Positions 32,361 through 43,887 of a stretch of DNA of 64,000 nucleotides are shown piece after piece. The translations under genes were made by a program, and so were the position numbers. The notes beneath the pieces were generated by a model that made no database searches, was not told the origin of the DNA, and saw nothing but the letters and a program-made list of their open reading frames with translations. The number at the start of each line of letters is the position of its first letter. Within the stretch, counting starts at the first letter, position 1. Source of the stretch: Adiantum capillus-veneris (taxonomy: Eukaryota > Streptophyta > Polypodiopsida > Polypodiales > Pteridaceae); NCBI GenBank assembly GCA_014529385.2, contig CM043963.1, positions 110,822,912-110,886,911 on the forward strand. Reading direction: 5' to 3'.

Positions 32361-32854
32361 TTAGATATATATAGTCCTAACCCCAATCTTGCAGCATTTG
32401 GAGCTGATGCATGAATGGTTTGCCAATATGATATCAAAATTACTGCTCTCATCGACATTCATAATAGCAAAAGTGTGTTCATATGCAATTCCACAAGAAG
32501 TTACCACAATCTGCTCCAAAATGCCAATGGGTCTTTCCAGATATCCATCTCCTAATTGAAGTTTCATTCTAGTCTTTTGGAGAGTAGGTTTTTCCCATTT
32601 TTCCCACATTGTTTTGGTAGCTATGGCTATTCTAGCCCCACTATCCAATATTGCTATTGACTTAATCTCTTTGTACTCCACCGACAGGGTAGTATTTTTT
32701 TCTTCTCCTTCACAATAATCCCCTACCTTGTTCACTAGTACTGGCCCATGTTTAGTTTGTTTCGAGTGTTGTGTCTTCAGTGTTCTTGGAGAAGAATTGG
32801 GTGGTTGAATTATCAGCCCTATTTTTTTCAAATTTTCCTCGACCTCCTTCCAAA
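32361..32854 (-). pseudogene. Element A: aspartic protease
   Basis: Minus strand. KSIAILDSGARIAIATKTMW carries D-S-G-A; LQLGDGYLERPIGILEQIVV and FDIILANHSCI complete the retropepsin pattern (a flap region and the 'I.G...' equivalent). A 41-bp hairpin lies at the upstream end of this frame. Confidence 0.75.
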
Positions 32855-32895
32855 GTACACTAACTCTGTCAGTAACTCTGACAGAGTTAGTGTAC
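32855..32895. repeat. Perfect 18-bp-arm hairpin
   Basis: Arm GTACACTAACTCTGTCAG (32855-32872), loop TAACT, arm CTGACAGAGTTAGTGTAC (32878-32895). Perfectly complementary with a 5-nt loop, within degenerate element A coding sequence. Confidence 0.95.
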
Positions 32896-33042
32896 AATGG
32901 ATAGGGGATGACATCAGCTCGTGAAGAGTTTTAGTATCCATCATCTTAGGATTGGCTTTCCATTGAGATGGTACTTTCTTCACCTCCGATCGAGTTTCAT
33001 GGTTACCAAAATAAATGAAGGTAAAGTCTTCAACGACCGCGG

Positions 33043-34320
33043 TTAACTGTCTTCCAATATAGCTGTACATGCATCACCATACAGTGATCTGATGTCATTT
33101 GGGCAGAGCTCATGCTCCAAGTGGATCTCTGTGATGGGAGCTAACAGAAGTGTAGCACTTTTATCTTTTGTATTCCTGATATGTTCCCATAGCTCCTGAG
33201 GCCATTGTTCTTCTACTTCCGGAATTGGCAGTGGTGCTTGAGAATACGTTCCATCGGTCATATTGGTTGCCACCCCCGTATCCAATGGTGTTCCGTCTAT
33301 AGAATATGGTCGGTATTCCTTTTCAATTCCCTGCCCCTCTAGCTCTTGAATCTTTTCTCGGATTGATACCTTAGTTTTTGGAGTAGTAGGAACTTATGGT
33401 TCCATAAGAGCTTGAGCGGCTTGGATGAGCTCCTTGCACATCTTTAGCCTTTCTTTCTCATAGCCCGGATGAGGGTACATTAACCACCTATCCTCTTGGG
33501 TTTGGTTAGACTTTAGCCTTGCCTCGTTAGCTTTTAAAATTGCATCCAAAGGTTCGAACACCTTGTCTACCAAGACATATCCTATCGATAGTATAACCGA
33601 CGGAAATTTTTATCTCGTTGTTTCCCTTAAGGTCTCTTTCCCTTTGCAGTTGTTCCTCCATTTTCAGTAATTTGGTTTCCAATGTCTCTTTTTCTTTTTC
33701 TCTTTTAGCTTTCATCTTGTCTCGTTTTGAATTCCAGGATTTTCTAGGGGTTCGGACATACAAATTTTTTATCTCTGTTTGGTCGGCTGGGACGTTCCTT
33801 GCTGCCTCATGTGCTTGTGCTCTAGTTATCACATTTATCAAAATGTTCAATTCTATTTTTGTTCCACTTGAGCTTGGCACAATCCCCATCATGTTCATGA
33901 TTGCTTTTCCTTTGTTGTCAGGGTTTTTTGGACAGTGTGAAATGAGATGATCAGTGGTACATCCATCACAAAAACCAAAAAAATTTACCCGTTCTCCTTT
34001 GTTTGGACAAACTCTTGCCTAATGATCACCGCCACATTCATAGCATGGTCCTACAAATACCCCCTAGGTTTAATGCCCTGGCTTGCATAAGCATAAGCAT
34101 ATTTTCATCGACAAGTAATGGTTTTCTGTTGGCCATGCTATGTATGAGGACTTAGGTATCTCTTCAGGAGTTATCCATAGATTGTGTCCCTCTGGAGCAT
34201 TTGCATTCCCATAAAATCCCCTCTTGTAGGTATTGTCTGAATCTTCCCGATATGAGACTACTTGGACCATACCTTGATCAGAAGGTGGTTCTATGGGTTG
34301 AGAAATCCTTACCATCCCCC
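33043..34320 (-). pseudogene. Element A: gag C-terminal region, truncated upstream
   Basis: Minus strand, several frames: ISQPIEPPSDQGMVQVVSYR (34315), a degenerate knuckle CYECGGDH (near 34050, followed by a stop where Trp is expected), MNMMGIVPSSSGTK (33898), a Lys/Glu-rich helix, and PIPEVEEQWPQELWEHIRN with NDIRSLYGD (33285-33043). The same order as gag of element B. No capsid domain, leader or LTR of A is found beyond about 34.3 kb, so its 5' end is lost. Confidence 0.8.
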
Positions 34321-34548
34321 TTTCCTTAATAGAAGAATGGAAAAATCCTCTAATGACTGAGAAAAGGACAACTTTTTCCTTGGCATGTCAACTACCTGCT
34401 ATAGAGCTAGGCATAGCAATCCATGAAGTAGGCTTGCTTATCCATAAATTTTAGAGCTCCTAATTAGAACTTTTGTTGGGGCATTTAATATCCTACCCTC
34501 TGATGGGGACCAAGGGCTATAGGGTGGAGCGATGGCAAAGCTCGCTCG

Positions 34549-34551
<3 letters not shown>
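34321..34551. other. Non-coding junction after element A
   Basis: No LTR or gene recognised. Confidence 0.4.

Positions 34552-34554
<3 letters not shown>

Positions 34555-34579
<25 letters not shown>
34555..34579. repeat. (CT)n microsatellite
   Basis: CT run preceded by CGCTCG units. Confidence 0.9.
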
Positions 34580-34585
<6 letters not shown>

Positions 34586-34664
34586 ACATCAGCTTGACTT
34601 CATACATTTCCCTGCGTTCAGCAAGCTCTCAACATACTTTAACCCAACATCCAATGGTCAGAGG

Positions 34665-34669
<5 letters not shown>

Positions 34670-34708
<39 letters not shown>
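34670..34708. repeat. (TC)n microsatellite
   Basis: Pure TC run. Confidence 0.95.
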
Positions 34709-34712
<4 letters not shown>

Positions 34713-34997
34713 AGCGTTCAAGATCTGAAAACGTGGGTGAGGGGGAGAGAGAAAGAGAGACCTCTTGAGTCTTCCGGACAGCAACCTCGCAGAAGACCAA
34801 CGGGCTCTTCATGGCAGTTTTTGGTGGAAACTTGAAAGCTCATAGGACTCGTATCATGAAACCAGAGTGTCCTGCCAGAGAAAATTACCATCCCAAGCGA
34901 TTGCCAGCTTTTGAAGCAAAACTGGCGTCTTGACTCACGTGGGAAATTCAAGGATTTTTGTTTTTTTTTCAAGCAAAAGAGGTAAGATCACCCAAAG

Positions 34998-35632
34998 GCT
35001 TGGCAGCGGGTTGCTGCTAGAGGCTTTCGCGGCAGCACAATGGGGCAAAGCCAGTGGCACTTTGAGCTATGTAGGAGGATACCAACAGGAGTTTATGGCT
35101 AGCATCGCTAATGGAATCTCAAAACAAACTAATGGTTTTTAATTTTTTAGAGCCATTTATTATGTGATACATATATGTAGGGCTTACCAATTCAATTTAA
35201 ATCAAAAAATCGAGCATGAGGAGAGTATATGCGCTCTGATTTCACTACAAGAGGTTCTTCACACTTGTGACGGTTGTAGAGACGAAAATATTTTTTCCTC
35301 CAGCGTAGATATATGAGATGCAAAGAAAACATTGCTATATAGGCTTGGCAACGGGCTAGTCACTATGAGGCTTTCACTGCAGCACAATGGCGACAAACGC
35401 TAGGCAGGGAGACAAAGCCAGTGGCACTTTGAGCTATTTAGGAGGATGGAGAGTAGGATACTAACAAGAGTTTATGGCTCACAACTCCTTGTTGTCGTCA
35501 AGGCATCGCTAATGGAATCTCAAAACAAACTAATGGTTTTTGATGTTTTAGAGCCATTATGAGATATATATATGCATGGCGTACCAGCTCAATTAAAATA
35601 AAAAATCGAGCATGAGGAGAGTATATTTTGTA
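34998..35632 (+). repeat. Pair of direct repeats, about 343-bp period
   Basis: GGCTTGGCAGCGGG at 34998 and GGCTTGGCAACGGG at 35343 start two copies. They share GGCACTTTGAGCTAT, GAATCTCAAAACAAACTAAT and the end ATCGAGCATGAGGAGAGTAT (about 35209 and 35605). The second copy carries extra segments. They are non-coding. Confidence 0.85.
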
Positions 35633-36935
35633 GGAGTGGAGAGAAGCCGTACGATCGAGGTCGTGCAAGCAGGAGGCGGAGGGGGGAAGCAGAGGTCGCA
35701 AGCAGAAGATGGAAGATGGGAGACAGAGGCGCGGGGTGGGGCGGACGTCATGCAAGCAAGAAGTGAAGGAGGAGATAGAGGCACACATGACGTGCAAGAC
35801 CAGGTGAGCTAAAAGGATTATTTTTCAAAATTTGATGTGCGGGACAGTCGTTAGATCAATGCACCTTCTCTTGTGGTGTAGGGCAATGCACGTAAGGTGG
35901 ATCTTTGTTGCACACGGGTTCGAATCTGGCAAGTAATTTTGTCGAAAGCAAGGGAGCTATAGATTGGAGACATTGTTGAGGAGGAATCTTGAGATGATCT
36001 TCCCAATAAGTAGGGGTACCAATTAAAATTAATTCAAAAAATAGCGAAATAATTGAGAGATGCTCTCAAATATTATAGAGTGCAAGGTTCACAAGGCGTA
36101 AATGCATTGGAGGGAAGGTGATGCTCTATTAGTCTGTTTCATTATTCCTCCCAATGTGACATGTATTCCGATTCCAAAATGGGGGAGTTGATTTGAGAGG
36201 GCATGAATAACTTTCTTGTCTAAAGGATACTGCTAAAAGGAGGTGCGAGAAGGCGACATGGAGAGGAGGCAAGCTATGCAAGAAACGGTCATGGACTGAC
36301 TACCCATAGAAAGTCGTCAGAATGAAATGTGGCAAGGGAGAAGAAGCACCACAACGGTAGGAGGAAACGCACAGATTTGTACATACGCAAGGGGAAATAC
36401 ATTAAATTTACCCTTCAAAGGGATGATAAGGGACTCCCTTCAAAAATGAACCTTGCCTGTCAAATTCCCTAAACAGAGGTAGAAAAAGAACTCGATGTTG
36501 AGAGTCGAGAAGACTATTCGGGAGCGTAAAAGGGCGTGAAGATCCTCATAACATCTCTCAAGAACTTAATTACGATACTCAAAATGGAAGAATACGGATA
36601 ATGATGGGTAGGAATTGGAGTCAAAATGGGTAGAAGGGCATGTGGATGGGTAGAAGGGCTACAAAAATTCATAAGACTCCTCAACTTTTCCCAAAAGAGT
36701 CTAAACCTCAATGTGTCATACTCACATGCGTTGGAGTCTTCCACCCCCTTCTAAAAACTCAAGGTTTTCAAAAGTGTTTGTGTTATACTTCTATGCTTCG
36801 GACTTTCCCATCTCTTCCTCAAAACTCAAAAGTTTTCAAAAGCGTAAACCTCCACCATGTTTCATCTTCCCAACTCCTAAATGCAAAACTTTTTTAATCA
36901 AAAGTAACCAAGAGCTTATTCTAAGATAACACAGG
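35633..36935. other. Non-coding stretch
   Basis: Purine-rich at 35640-35810. AAAACTCAA/GTTTTCAAAAG-type words recur near 36757 and 36823. No gene, LTR or TIR recognised. Confidence 0.4.
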
Positions 36936-37181
36936 TCATCTTCCGATGGATCTTCGAGGACTGTCTGAAATTTCAAGAGCCTCTACTATTATTCTATATA
37001 CTACTATGTAATGGAGCTTCTTCTTTTGAAGCTCATGATCCTTTGAAAGCCCTATGAATCCACTTGTTTTCTGTGCTATATACTTGTATTGAGTATGCAT
37101 TGATTCATTGAAGAGAAGGAAAACAACAACTGATGAGATTAGGAAAGCCACTAAGTTGCTTAAGGAAATCTTAGCCTCCAC
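36936..37181 (-). CDS. Small ORF with N-terminal hydrophobic segment, doubtful
   Basis: 81 codons from an ATG. Residues 6-24 (LSNLVAFLISSVVVFLLF) are hydrophobic enough for a signal peptide or anchor. The C-terminus (SDSPRRSIGR) is polar and basic, as in small secreted peptides, but it matches no peptide family I know (not CLE, not IDA). It could well be a chance frame. Confidence 0.2.
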   Translation of the reverse strand: MEAKISLSNLVAFLISSVVVFLLFNESMHTQYKYIAQKTSGFIGLSKDHELQKKKLHYIVVYRIIVEALEISDSPRRSIGR

Positions 37182-39079
37182 GATCCTATGTATACTCAGT
37201 TTGTCTTTGTTGTAAAGAGATCCAAGAGCATAATGAAAAGCCTTTTGAAGCCCTAGTCTTATGTCATCTCATGTAAATAATCTTCTCCTTAATTTTGGTT
37301 ATGTCGACACATATTTTTGAATATGTATGTGGAAATGGTTCTTGGTTATGCTCTTAAAAATGTAAACTATACTAAGGTGAGTTTATGCATCAAACAAGTT
37401 CAAGCTAATCAAAGTCTCATCAATATCAGAGCCTAAGGTTTTTCTCTCTTGCACAAGGTAGAGAACTCTCATAGAATATTCTCTTTGGGAGTAGTATTCT
37501 TTTCTTTAGCTTCTAAGCTACTTGGTTTTTAAAAAGAGGAGAGAGAAATGAAAAAACATAAGGTGCTTAAAGATCCCATGGAGAATAATCCATCTCATGA
37601 GATTAATTGACATGAAATCAGTTTTAAGGAAGATGAAGCATCAACATAGGAGCTCATGCAATAAGGTATTTAGTACAAAGGCTACATAAAGCACAACATA
37701 ATCCCAATTTAAGATCCATGGTACAAGGGTTGATGTTTTCACAGACATGGTTCTTACCACAATGAATCCTCTCTACTATTAAGAATAAAGGTGTAGCTAA
37801 ATAGAGGTTAGAGTGGTTTACTTAATGGAGAGAAATGATAGAGAGAGAAAGAGAGCACATACGATATACATGGTTCACCCAATGTGGGTTACATCCACGT
37901 AAAAGAATCCACTTAATGGCTTTTGCACTTCAAACTAAAAGTAAGTTACAAAGGGATTTGCAACGCTTTATGAAACTCCCGCTTTTCTTCACTCTCGCCA
38001 CCTCACACACCTTCACCTTCCCTTACAGTCTTCACCACTTCAATCCCTTTTGTGTGTAGAAGAGGCCTCTTTTTATAGGCCAAAAGTGTTGCCCTCTCTC
38101 ACGAGAGACACTTGTGTGTATCTGCCCTTGTGTAGATGAGTTCGAGTATAACTCTCCCATGCACCCACGGGTGGCCGTCCTTAGGTAGACAAGTCTGACT
38201 GAAATTTGTCCACGCACACATGTATAGAAGTAGACAAGTCCGCCTGAAACTCATCCACTGACCATTGAATTCGGCCATCGGTGAAAGACTACCAACCACC
38301 GCCTAGCTGACCATTTTTCTATCACTTTTTGGCCATCGTTTGACCATAATATTTTGACAAAAAGGAATATGCTGATGATCAGGCTTGAAATTTTTGCTTT
38401 TTGGCGAGTGGTTTTTCTCATGCACGATGGCTTCTCCTCATATGGAGGCCTCACAAATGTGGATTTTTGAGTTTAAAAAATCTACAAGGGGTGACTTACA
38501 CAAGATGATGAGCAAGTATTTCCAAGCAACAAAATAAACGAGCAAGTCTCTTTTGGGATTGTCACTACTAGTTTAACAAATTTGGAATTGCAATAGTTAT
38601 TTAGACACAGTATATCGGGTGCCCCAAAAAAAAAATGCTCAAGAAGGGAACTTCTCTTGTAGTAGAAACTACCTTGTACACGAGGGAGACATAAAGGTAG
38701 ACCTTTGTACTCTCTTTTTATATCTTTCCATAGATTAGGGTTCCATGTATCAATGTTGTCATCTATGCTCAATAATAAACGACACCAAAGAAATAGTTCA
38801 CAGAGGGAGTTTAAAATGATAATGATTGTTGATCACTTATGTTAGCTGCTTTTGACAAGTTTGCATAGAGACTTTAAAGGCCCCTTTTCCCTTTATGTAA
38901 CCCTCTATAGCAAATGCAACCTCCTGACTTGAATCATTTGATTTAAGACTATGAACTCGTGCATATGGAATGAGTCTTCACAAAGGCACTAACGGGCACT
39001 CAAAACAACTAAACACCCTTTTGATCTCCCCTAGATCCATATGAAAGTGATTGTCATCCATGTCGTCTAAAATAGACTC
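37182..39079. other. Non-coding stretch, possible old LTR on minus strand
   Basis: The minus strand of 38455-37840 starts TGTGAGGCCTCC and contains CTATAAAAAGAGGCC with a following CTTCTACACAC, as in copia LTR promoters. No partner copy or primer site is adjacent, so this stays a suggestion. No genes seen. Confidence 0.25.
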
Positions 39080-39610
39080 CACCTGAGATGGAACTAGCTC
39101 CATGGAAGCTTTCTACCTAGCTAAGTGAGGAGCTACATCATTCACTGACTCTAAACCAAGACCTATACTCTAGCTCCATGGAAGATTTCTACCTAGCTAA
39201 GTAAGGAGCTACATCATTCATTGACCCTAAACCAAGACCTATACTCAAGCTCCATGGGAGCTTTCTACCTAGCTAAGTGAGAAGATAGTTAAATCATTCA
39301 TTGACCCTAACCCAAGAGCTATACTCAAGCTCTCATTACCTGTCATTTGAAATAGCCCCCACCTCAGATGCAATATGAAAGGGAATTAACTCCATGCCGG
39401 CTGTTTACCTACTAAGTCAGGAGTTACATCATTCACTGACCCTAACGCAAGACATGTACTCTTGCTCTCATCATCAGTTATCTGAAATAGACCCCACCTG
39501 TATGAAATGGAACTAACTCCATGGTGGATTACTTCCTACTAAGTGAGGAGCTACATCATTCACATCAATCCCTGACCCTAACCCAAGACCTGTACTCTAT
39601 CTCTTATTAC
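39080..39610 (+). repeat. Degenerate tandem array with 78- and 113-bp spacing
   Basis: The unit CTCCATGG..G.TTTCTACCTA....AAGT.AGGAG.TACATCATTCA..GACCCTAA..CAAGA appears about five times (starting near 39097, 39174, 39250, 39390 and 39515). The later copies also include a TGAAATAG.CCCCACCT segment. Confidence 0.8.
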
Positions 39611-40189
39611 CATGAAGATCATTGGCATCATAGTCCTCTTTGATTGGAGCATTGAACTCATTTAATCGCTACAAAGTGGATCATGAGAAACAATAGATGA
39701 TCTCCATCTTCTTTGAGTGCCTTTTCCCATTGCAAGACTACAATTAATTTTCAACAAACTGAAAACATTTTATTAAACATAGTTCAATTATTGGTTCTTT
39801 TTGAATTTTCACAATCTAAAATTAATTTTAAGAAATGAATCGAATGACTTTATAATACGTGGATGACAAAGACAAAATCTCTTTATAATCAAATTAATAA
39901 TACCATACACTCTAATCATGTAATTGTGCATCTGCAAAATGAAGTGATAGAGATGAAAAAAAAGCAACAATCTAATCATGTAATTGTTGTTTTGGCTGTC
40001 GGTGCCAAAACAACAATCAAAACTGTTCTACGATGCCATGGAATGGTTATGGCCACCTAACACGTCGGGAGGGTTTTTTCACCCTTTTTAACTAGTACTA
40101 TGCAAAAAAAAATGACCACTTAATAATGAAAAAATATATATATAATTTATTAAAAAATTGTGCTTCTTGTCGTTGCCGGTGCCAACACC
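39611..40189. other. A/T-rich non-coding stretch
   Basis: TCTAATCATGTAATTGT is repeated at 39911 and 39971 (60 bp apart). No gene recognised. Confidence 0.4.
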
Positions 40190-40850
40190 ACGGTAGCCTA
40201 TTGGTATGTTGTTATCGGCACAGACTAGTTGCAGGAGCATACCAGTAGCGTCTTATGGTGCGTCGCACACTTGGAGGGCATTTGATGTCGGGGTTCCATG
40301 CTTGTGTGTAGGCAAAGGTATTGTGGCTTTCAATGCACCTGGAGGGTGTTCATGGTGGAGTGTATCTGGAGGGCGTTCATGGTGGGGTGCCATGCCTACC
40401 TGTAGGCAACAGTGATAGCATGATATCAGAGAGCAAGGCTTTAGATTGAAGCGAGGACTACCAAAGACAAATGTGGTGAGAACTTATGGACATATCTGGT
40501 GACAACTTGTGGATGATATTATTATTTTTTAAGATCACTAGTTTGCAGGGATGATTTGCCAAGGACGATTATGGCGAGAGCTTATGGATCATCACTTGTT
40601 TTCCATTTTGCTGTCAGCATTGGCTCCATAGTAGCCTACTGGTCTGCTCAACCAGTCCTCACCAGTGCGAACTGCTTGCGACAGCACACTAGTAGGGTGC
40701 TTTGGCTGGTGACATACCTAGAGGAGGGTGTTTGATGGCAAGGCATCATGGTTGTGTGTAGGAAATGGTGATAGCAGAGTTTACCTAGAGGATGGCATTC
40801 AACATCAAGGCGCCATGCCTATGTGTACAAACGGGGACAACAGAGTGCAT
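40190..40850 (+). repeat. Diverged duplicated segment
   Basis: 40190-40430 and 40630-40850 share the order GTAGCCTA.TGGT.TG, CA.ACTAGT, GGAGG..TTTGATG, CCATGCTTGTGTGTAGG and CCATGCCTA..TGTA. The first block also has an internal GGAGGGYGTTCATGGTGG doublet. It is non-coding. Confidence 0.6.
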
Positions 40851-41073
40851 GGCTATCGATGGGGATGATGACTATTAAGATACAATATGGTGTCATCAAA
40901 GGTAGTGTTAGGGCGGCAAATATATGATCGAGGGAGTAGGGCTGATGATACCCAAGCATGCTTATGGAAGCAATTGATTGAGGTAGTTAGGGTACGTAGG
41001 ATGCTGATGAGTACAACACATGCGAGCCACTCCAAGGACTATAGGGGGATGTAGAAGAAGGAGCACATGCACA

Positions 41074-41076
<3 letters not shown>

Positions 41077-41124
<48 letters not shown>

Positions 41125-41221
41125 CTACAACAATATGTAGCTTGTCCATAAGCAATGCATGCGAGACAGAGAGATCACCAAAGATAGCTAGATTCAAGTG
41201 CAGCTTGCGAGCCTTGCAACT

Positions 41222-41302
<81 letters not shown>

Positions 41303-41305
41303 AAA

Positions 41306-41344
<39 letters not shown>
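41077..41344. repeat. Compound microsatellites: (GA)n, (GT)n(GA)n and poly-G
   Basis: (GA)n 41077-41121; (GT)n about 41223-41265; (GA)n to 41295; then G-rich with an uninterrupted run of 39 G at 41306-41344. Protein frames across it are artefacts. The G run could form quadruplexes and is an assembly risk. Confidence 0.95.
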
Positions 41345-41345
<1 letters not shown>

Positions 41346-42185
41346 ATAAGGAACTCAGACTCCTTAGACAACATTTTTGCTTATAATTATAGGTCAAGCC
41401 CGTGGGATGCCCTCAAGTGTAAGATTATAGAGGATGTAGCTGCTATTGGCACGACAAACAATCCTGTGTATGCCAAGATCTTAGACCAATGAGAGACCAA
41501 TTGTAAGCCCTAGAGAGACGTAGTTATGGGCTCCACAACAGCTGAATTGTGAAATAAAATCATTCAATGCCTCTGGTGTTATGCTTTGATTGATTAACTC
41601 TTTTTGGATTTCTTAGAGTGCGGTTTATACCTTATAAACTAGTTTTTGTTTCAATGAGGTTATAGTTTCCACAACAAATACATTTTCACATCATTTTTCA
41701 ACCCTCTGCTCGCTTGGTCTTTTTTTTCTTGTGATGAAATCCCACATTACTATCTAAAGTCCTCATTGTGGTCCACATTACTATCTAAAAAAGAATGCTT
41801 GAAAAAAACCAAAAGAGAATGAGACATAATGCCTAAAACGGCAAGGAAAAAGGAGACATAAAAAATAAAAGGAGTCCTCAAAATAGAGATATGTAAACAA
41901 CATGGCATTTAAAGAGTCCTCAAAATGGAGATATGTGAAACTCAAGATTTGTGGCCGCACTATGCACTATATAACACTATTTTTTTTAAATAAAAAGTGA
42001 TGCTTAAAATAAAAAGTGACGATGGACACTTCACAAAGATGAAACCTGCACCAAAATCAATTGCATTAAACATTGCATAACTTACAGCTACAAACTCCGG
42101 TTTTCTGCAACCCAAAACTCTAAACAAAGAGTGTGAGCAGATGAGCAAGTTTTGGCTAGAAGACCCTTAAAAATTGATCTAAGTT
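41345..42185 (-). other. Non-coding stretch, possibly interior of copia element E
   Basis: Element D split element E, so this should be the E internal region on the far side. Only a 62-codon minus frame (42148-41960) is open and no copia motif is recognised. Confidence 0.35.
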
Positions 42186-42190
42186 GAGGG

Positions 42191-42711
42191 TGTAACAGAC
42201 TTGGACACTCCAAGTCAAAAATCAATCGCGACAGCACCAAATAACCACTTCAAGACAATTCACAGATCACAATAGATTTGCACTGGCCCGGCGGAGTTCC
42301 GTGCCTAGAGATATTGGCCCCAAAGACTGGCGCCCCTTTCGGTATTTCTTTTTGTATTAATCTATCATCAAAGTACAGGAGAGTGGCTAGGGTTTCACTC
42401 TCAGACTCTGCATCCAGATGCTCTGAGAAGTGAGGCCCTCACCACTAATTTAAAGGTTACAAGGGATGCCCAAAAGTAGAGCCCCAAAAGCTTTTAAAAT
42501 AAAAAGCATCAGTTCTCTCTCTCTCTCTTAGAGAGTCTTTTCTCTTTTCTTTTTAATAAAAAAAAACAAAATTCATGTTGCTCATCATTTTTTTTTCCTT
42601 CGCGATTTTTGGAAATTAGGGTTTCTGGTAAAAATTAGGGTTTGCAAGAATTTTAGGGTTTCTTGCAGAAATTAGGGTTTTTGTTGTCCGCCACATCATC
42701 ACTTTGTGACA
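42191..42711 (-). repeat. Element D 3' LTR
   Basis: 521 bp, TGTAACAGAC ... TTTGTGACA; matches 48037-48546. Contains repeated ATTAGGGTTT words and a CT run. Confidence 0.95.
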
Positions 42712-43317
42712 TACCCCCCTCTTGAAAGCATTGTAATCGACCGCGATTATGCCTGCAAAACCGACAAAATCCATAAACTGTCTTAGTAGACACTGACTGT
42801 TAGTACCTACGTACTAGGAACACACATCTAGCACATGTACAAAAATTGACAGTCACATCACACGACATCACAGGACATCACCAGACATCACAGGACATCA
42901 CATGACATTCAACATTCATTCGGATCTTAGACCATGATTTATCGGCAATGTAGCTAGCAATCACATCTAGGTCCAATCGGGACCTCATCGATGTCCGATT
43001 GACTAACCCCTATTGCAACCATGTCTATTCGAGATCAATCAGACCAAAATGCTGCAGTCATTTCGTCTATCAGTTCCTGCACTCAAAAGAAGCCAAGAAC
43101 AAATCAGTATCATTATCAGGAATTCCATTTCATAAAGTCATCCAGCAGAATACTATCAGCTCTCAGTATCCCTAAAGCTCAAAGAGACATCAGTGACTTT
43201 AGTATCAAAATCAAGGCATCTGTTGACAAGGGAACGGAGTGACTCCCCTCTTGTGCATCCCACTACACCAGATCTCCGGCCAAGCTGAATTCTGGGTTCC
43301 GTTTGGAGTAGACTATG
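42712..43317 (-). other. Element D polypurine tract and 3' untranslated part
   Basis: Minus CAAGAGGGGGGTA precedes the 3' LTR. GACATCACA units repeat near 42862-42907. A segment near 43245-43305 is similar to 53420-53480, linking D to the relic there. Confidence 0.7.
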
Positions 43318-43566
43318 CTAAACCAAAACATCGAGGTAAAGTTTCACAATCTGAGGAGTATCTACTAGGTCCTCCTCCTCCATCCACTTCGCATCAAATG
43401 CAGGAAAGTTCTTGAACTTAACCAAGAACCGCCTTCGGACTTTACCTTTCTTCGTATCGTTATGTGCCAAAATCTGTTCAGGAACAAGGATCTCCTCGTT
43501 ATCTTCCACTTCGGGTTGCTCATCAGGCACATCACCCTTAACAGGTTTCAAGAGACTCACATGCAA
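43318..43566 (-). pseudogene. Element D: chromodomain
   Basis: Minus strand. VSLLKPVKGD, then EEILVPEQILAHNDTKKGKV, RRRFLVKFKNFPAFDAKWME and EEDLV. This is the chromovirus C-terminal pattern 'P..IL......G......LVKW.......A.WE.E..L', with Phe-Lys-Asn where Lys-Trp-Lys is usual. It ends in a normal stop. Confidence 0.85.
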
Positions 43567-43887
43567 TGTATTGTGAATCCTCTAAGTATCTGGCAGTTTC
43601 AATCGGAAGGAGACATCATTTATCTTGTCAGTGATCTGGAAAGGTCCGTAGTATCGCATACTAAGCTTTGGAAAAAGCCTCTCCTTTCCCTTTTTCTTTC
43701 ATAGGCGTGCCTTCTCAAAAGTAAGTGCACACCCAATCATCCTCCTTCAATTTCAAGTCGCGACGATGGCGATCCGCTGCCTTTTTCTGTCGTTCTTGAG
43801 ACTCCTGATAAGTCTCGGGAACCTTGGCAAAAGCCGTATCCAAATCTCGCGAATATTCATCCGCTTCAAATATCTAATCTTTCGTGC

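Noticed and set aside
36936-37181. Secreted signalling peptide gene
   Set aside because: Only a hydrophobic N-terminus supports it and no conserved C-terminal peptide is present; kept as a low-confidence ORF only.
37408-37440. Primer-binding site (CAATATCAGAGCCTAAGG) on the plus strand
   Set aside because: Resembles an initiator-Met primer site with a changed base, but no LTR end or gag frame adjoins it.
37840-38455. Solo copia-like LTR on the minus strand
   Set aside because: It has a TATA-like CTATAAAAAG and a TGTGAGG start, but no second copy, primer site or target duplication could be paired with it.
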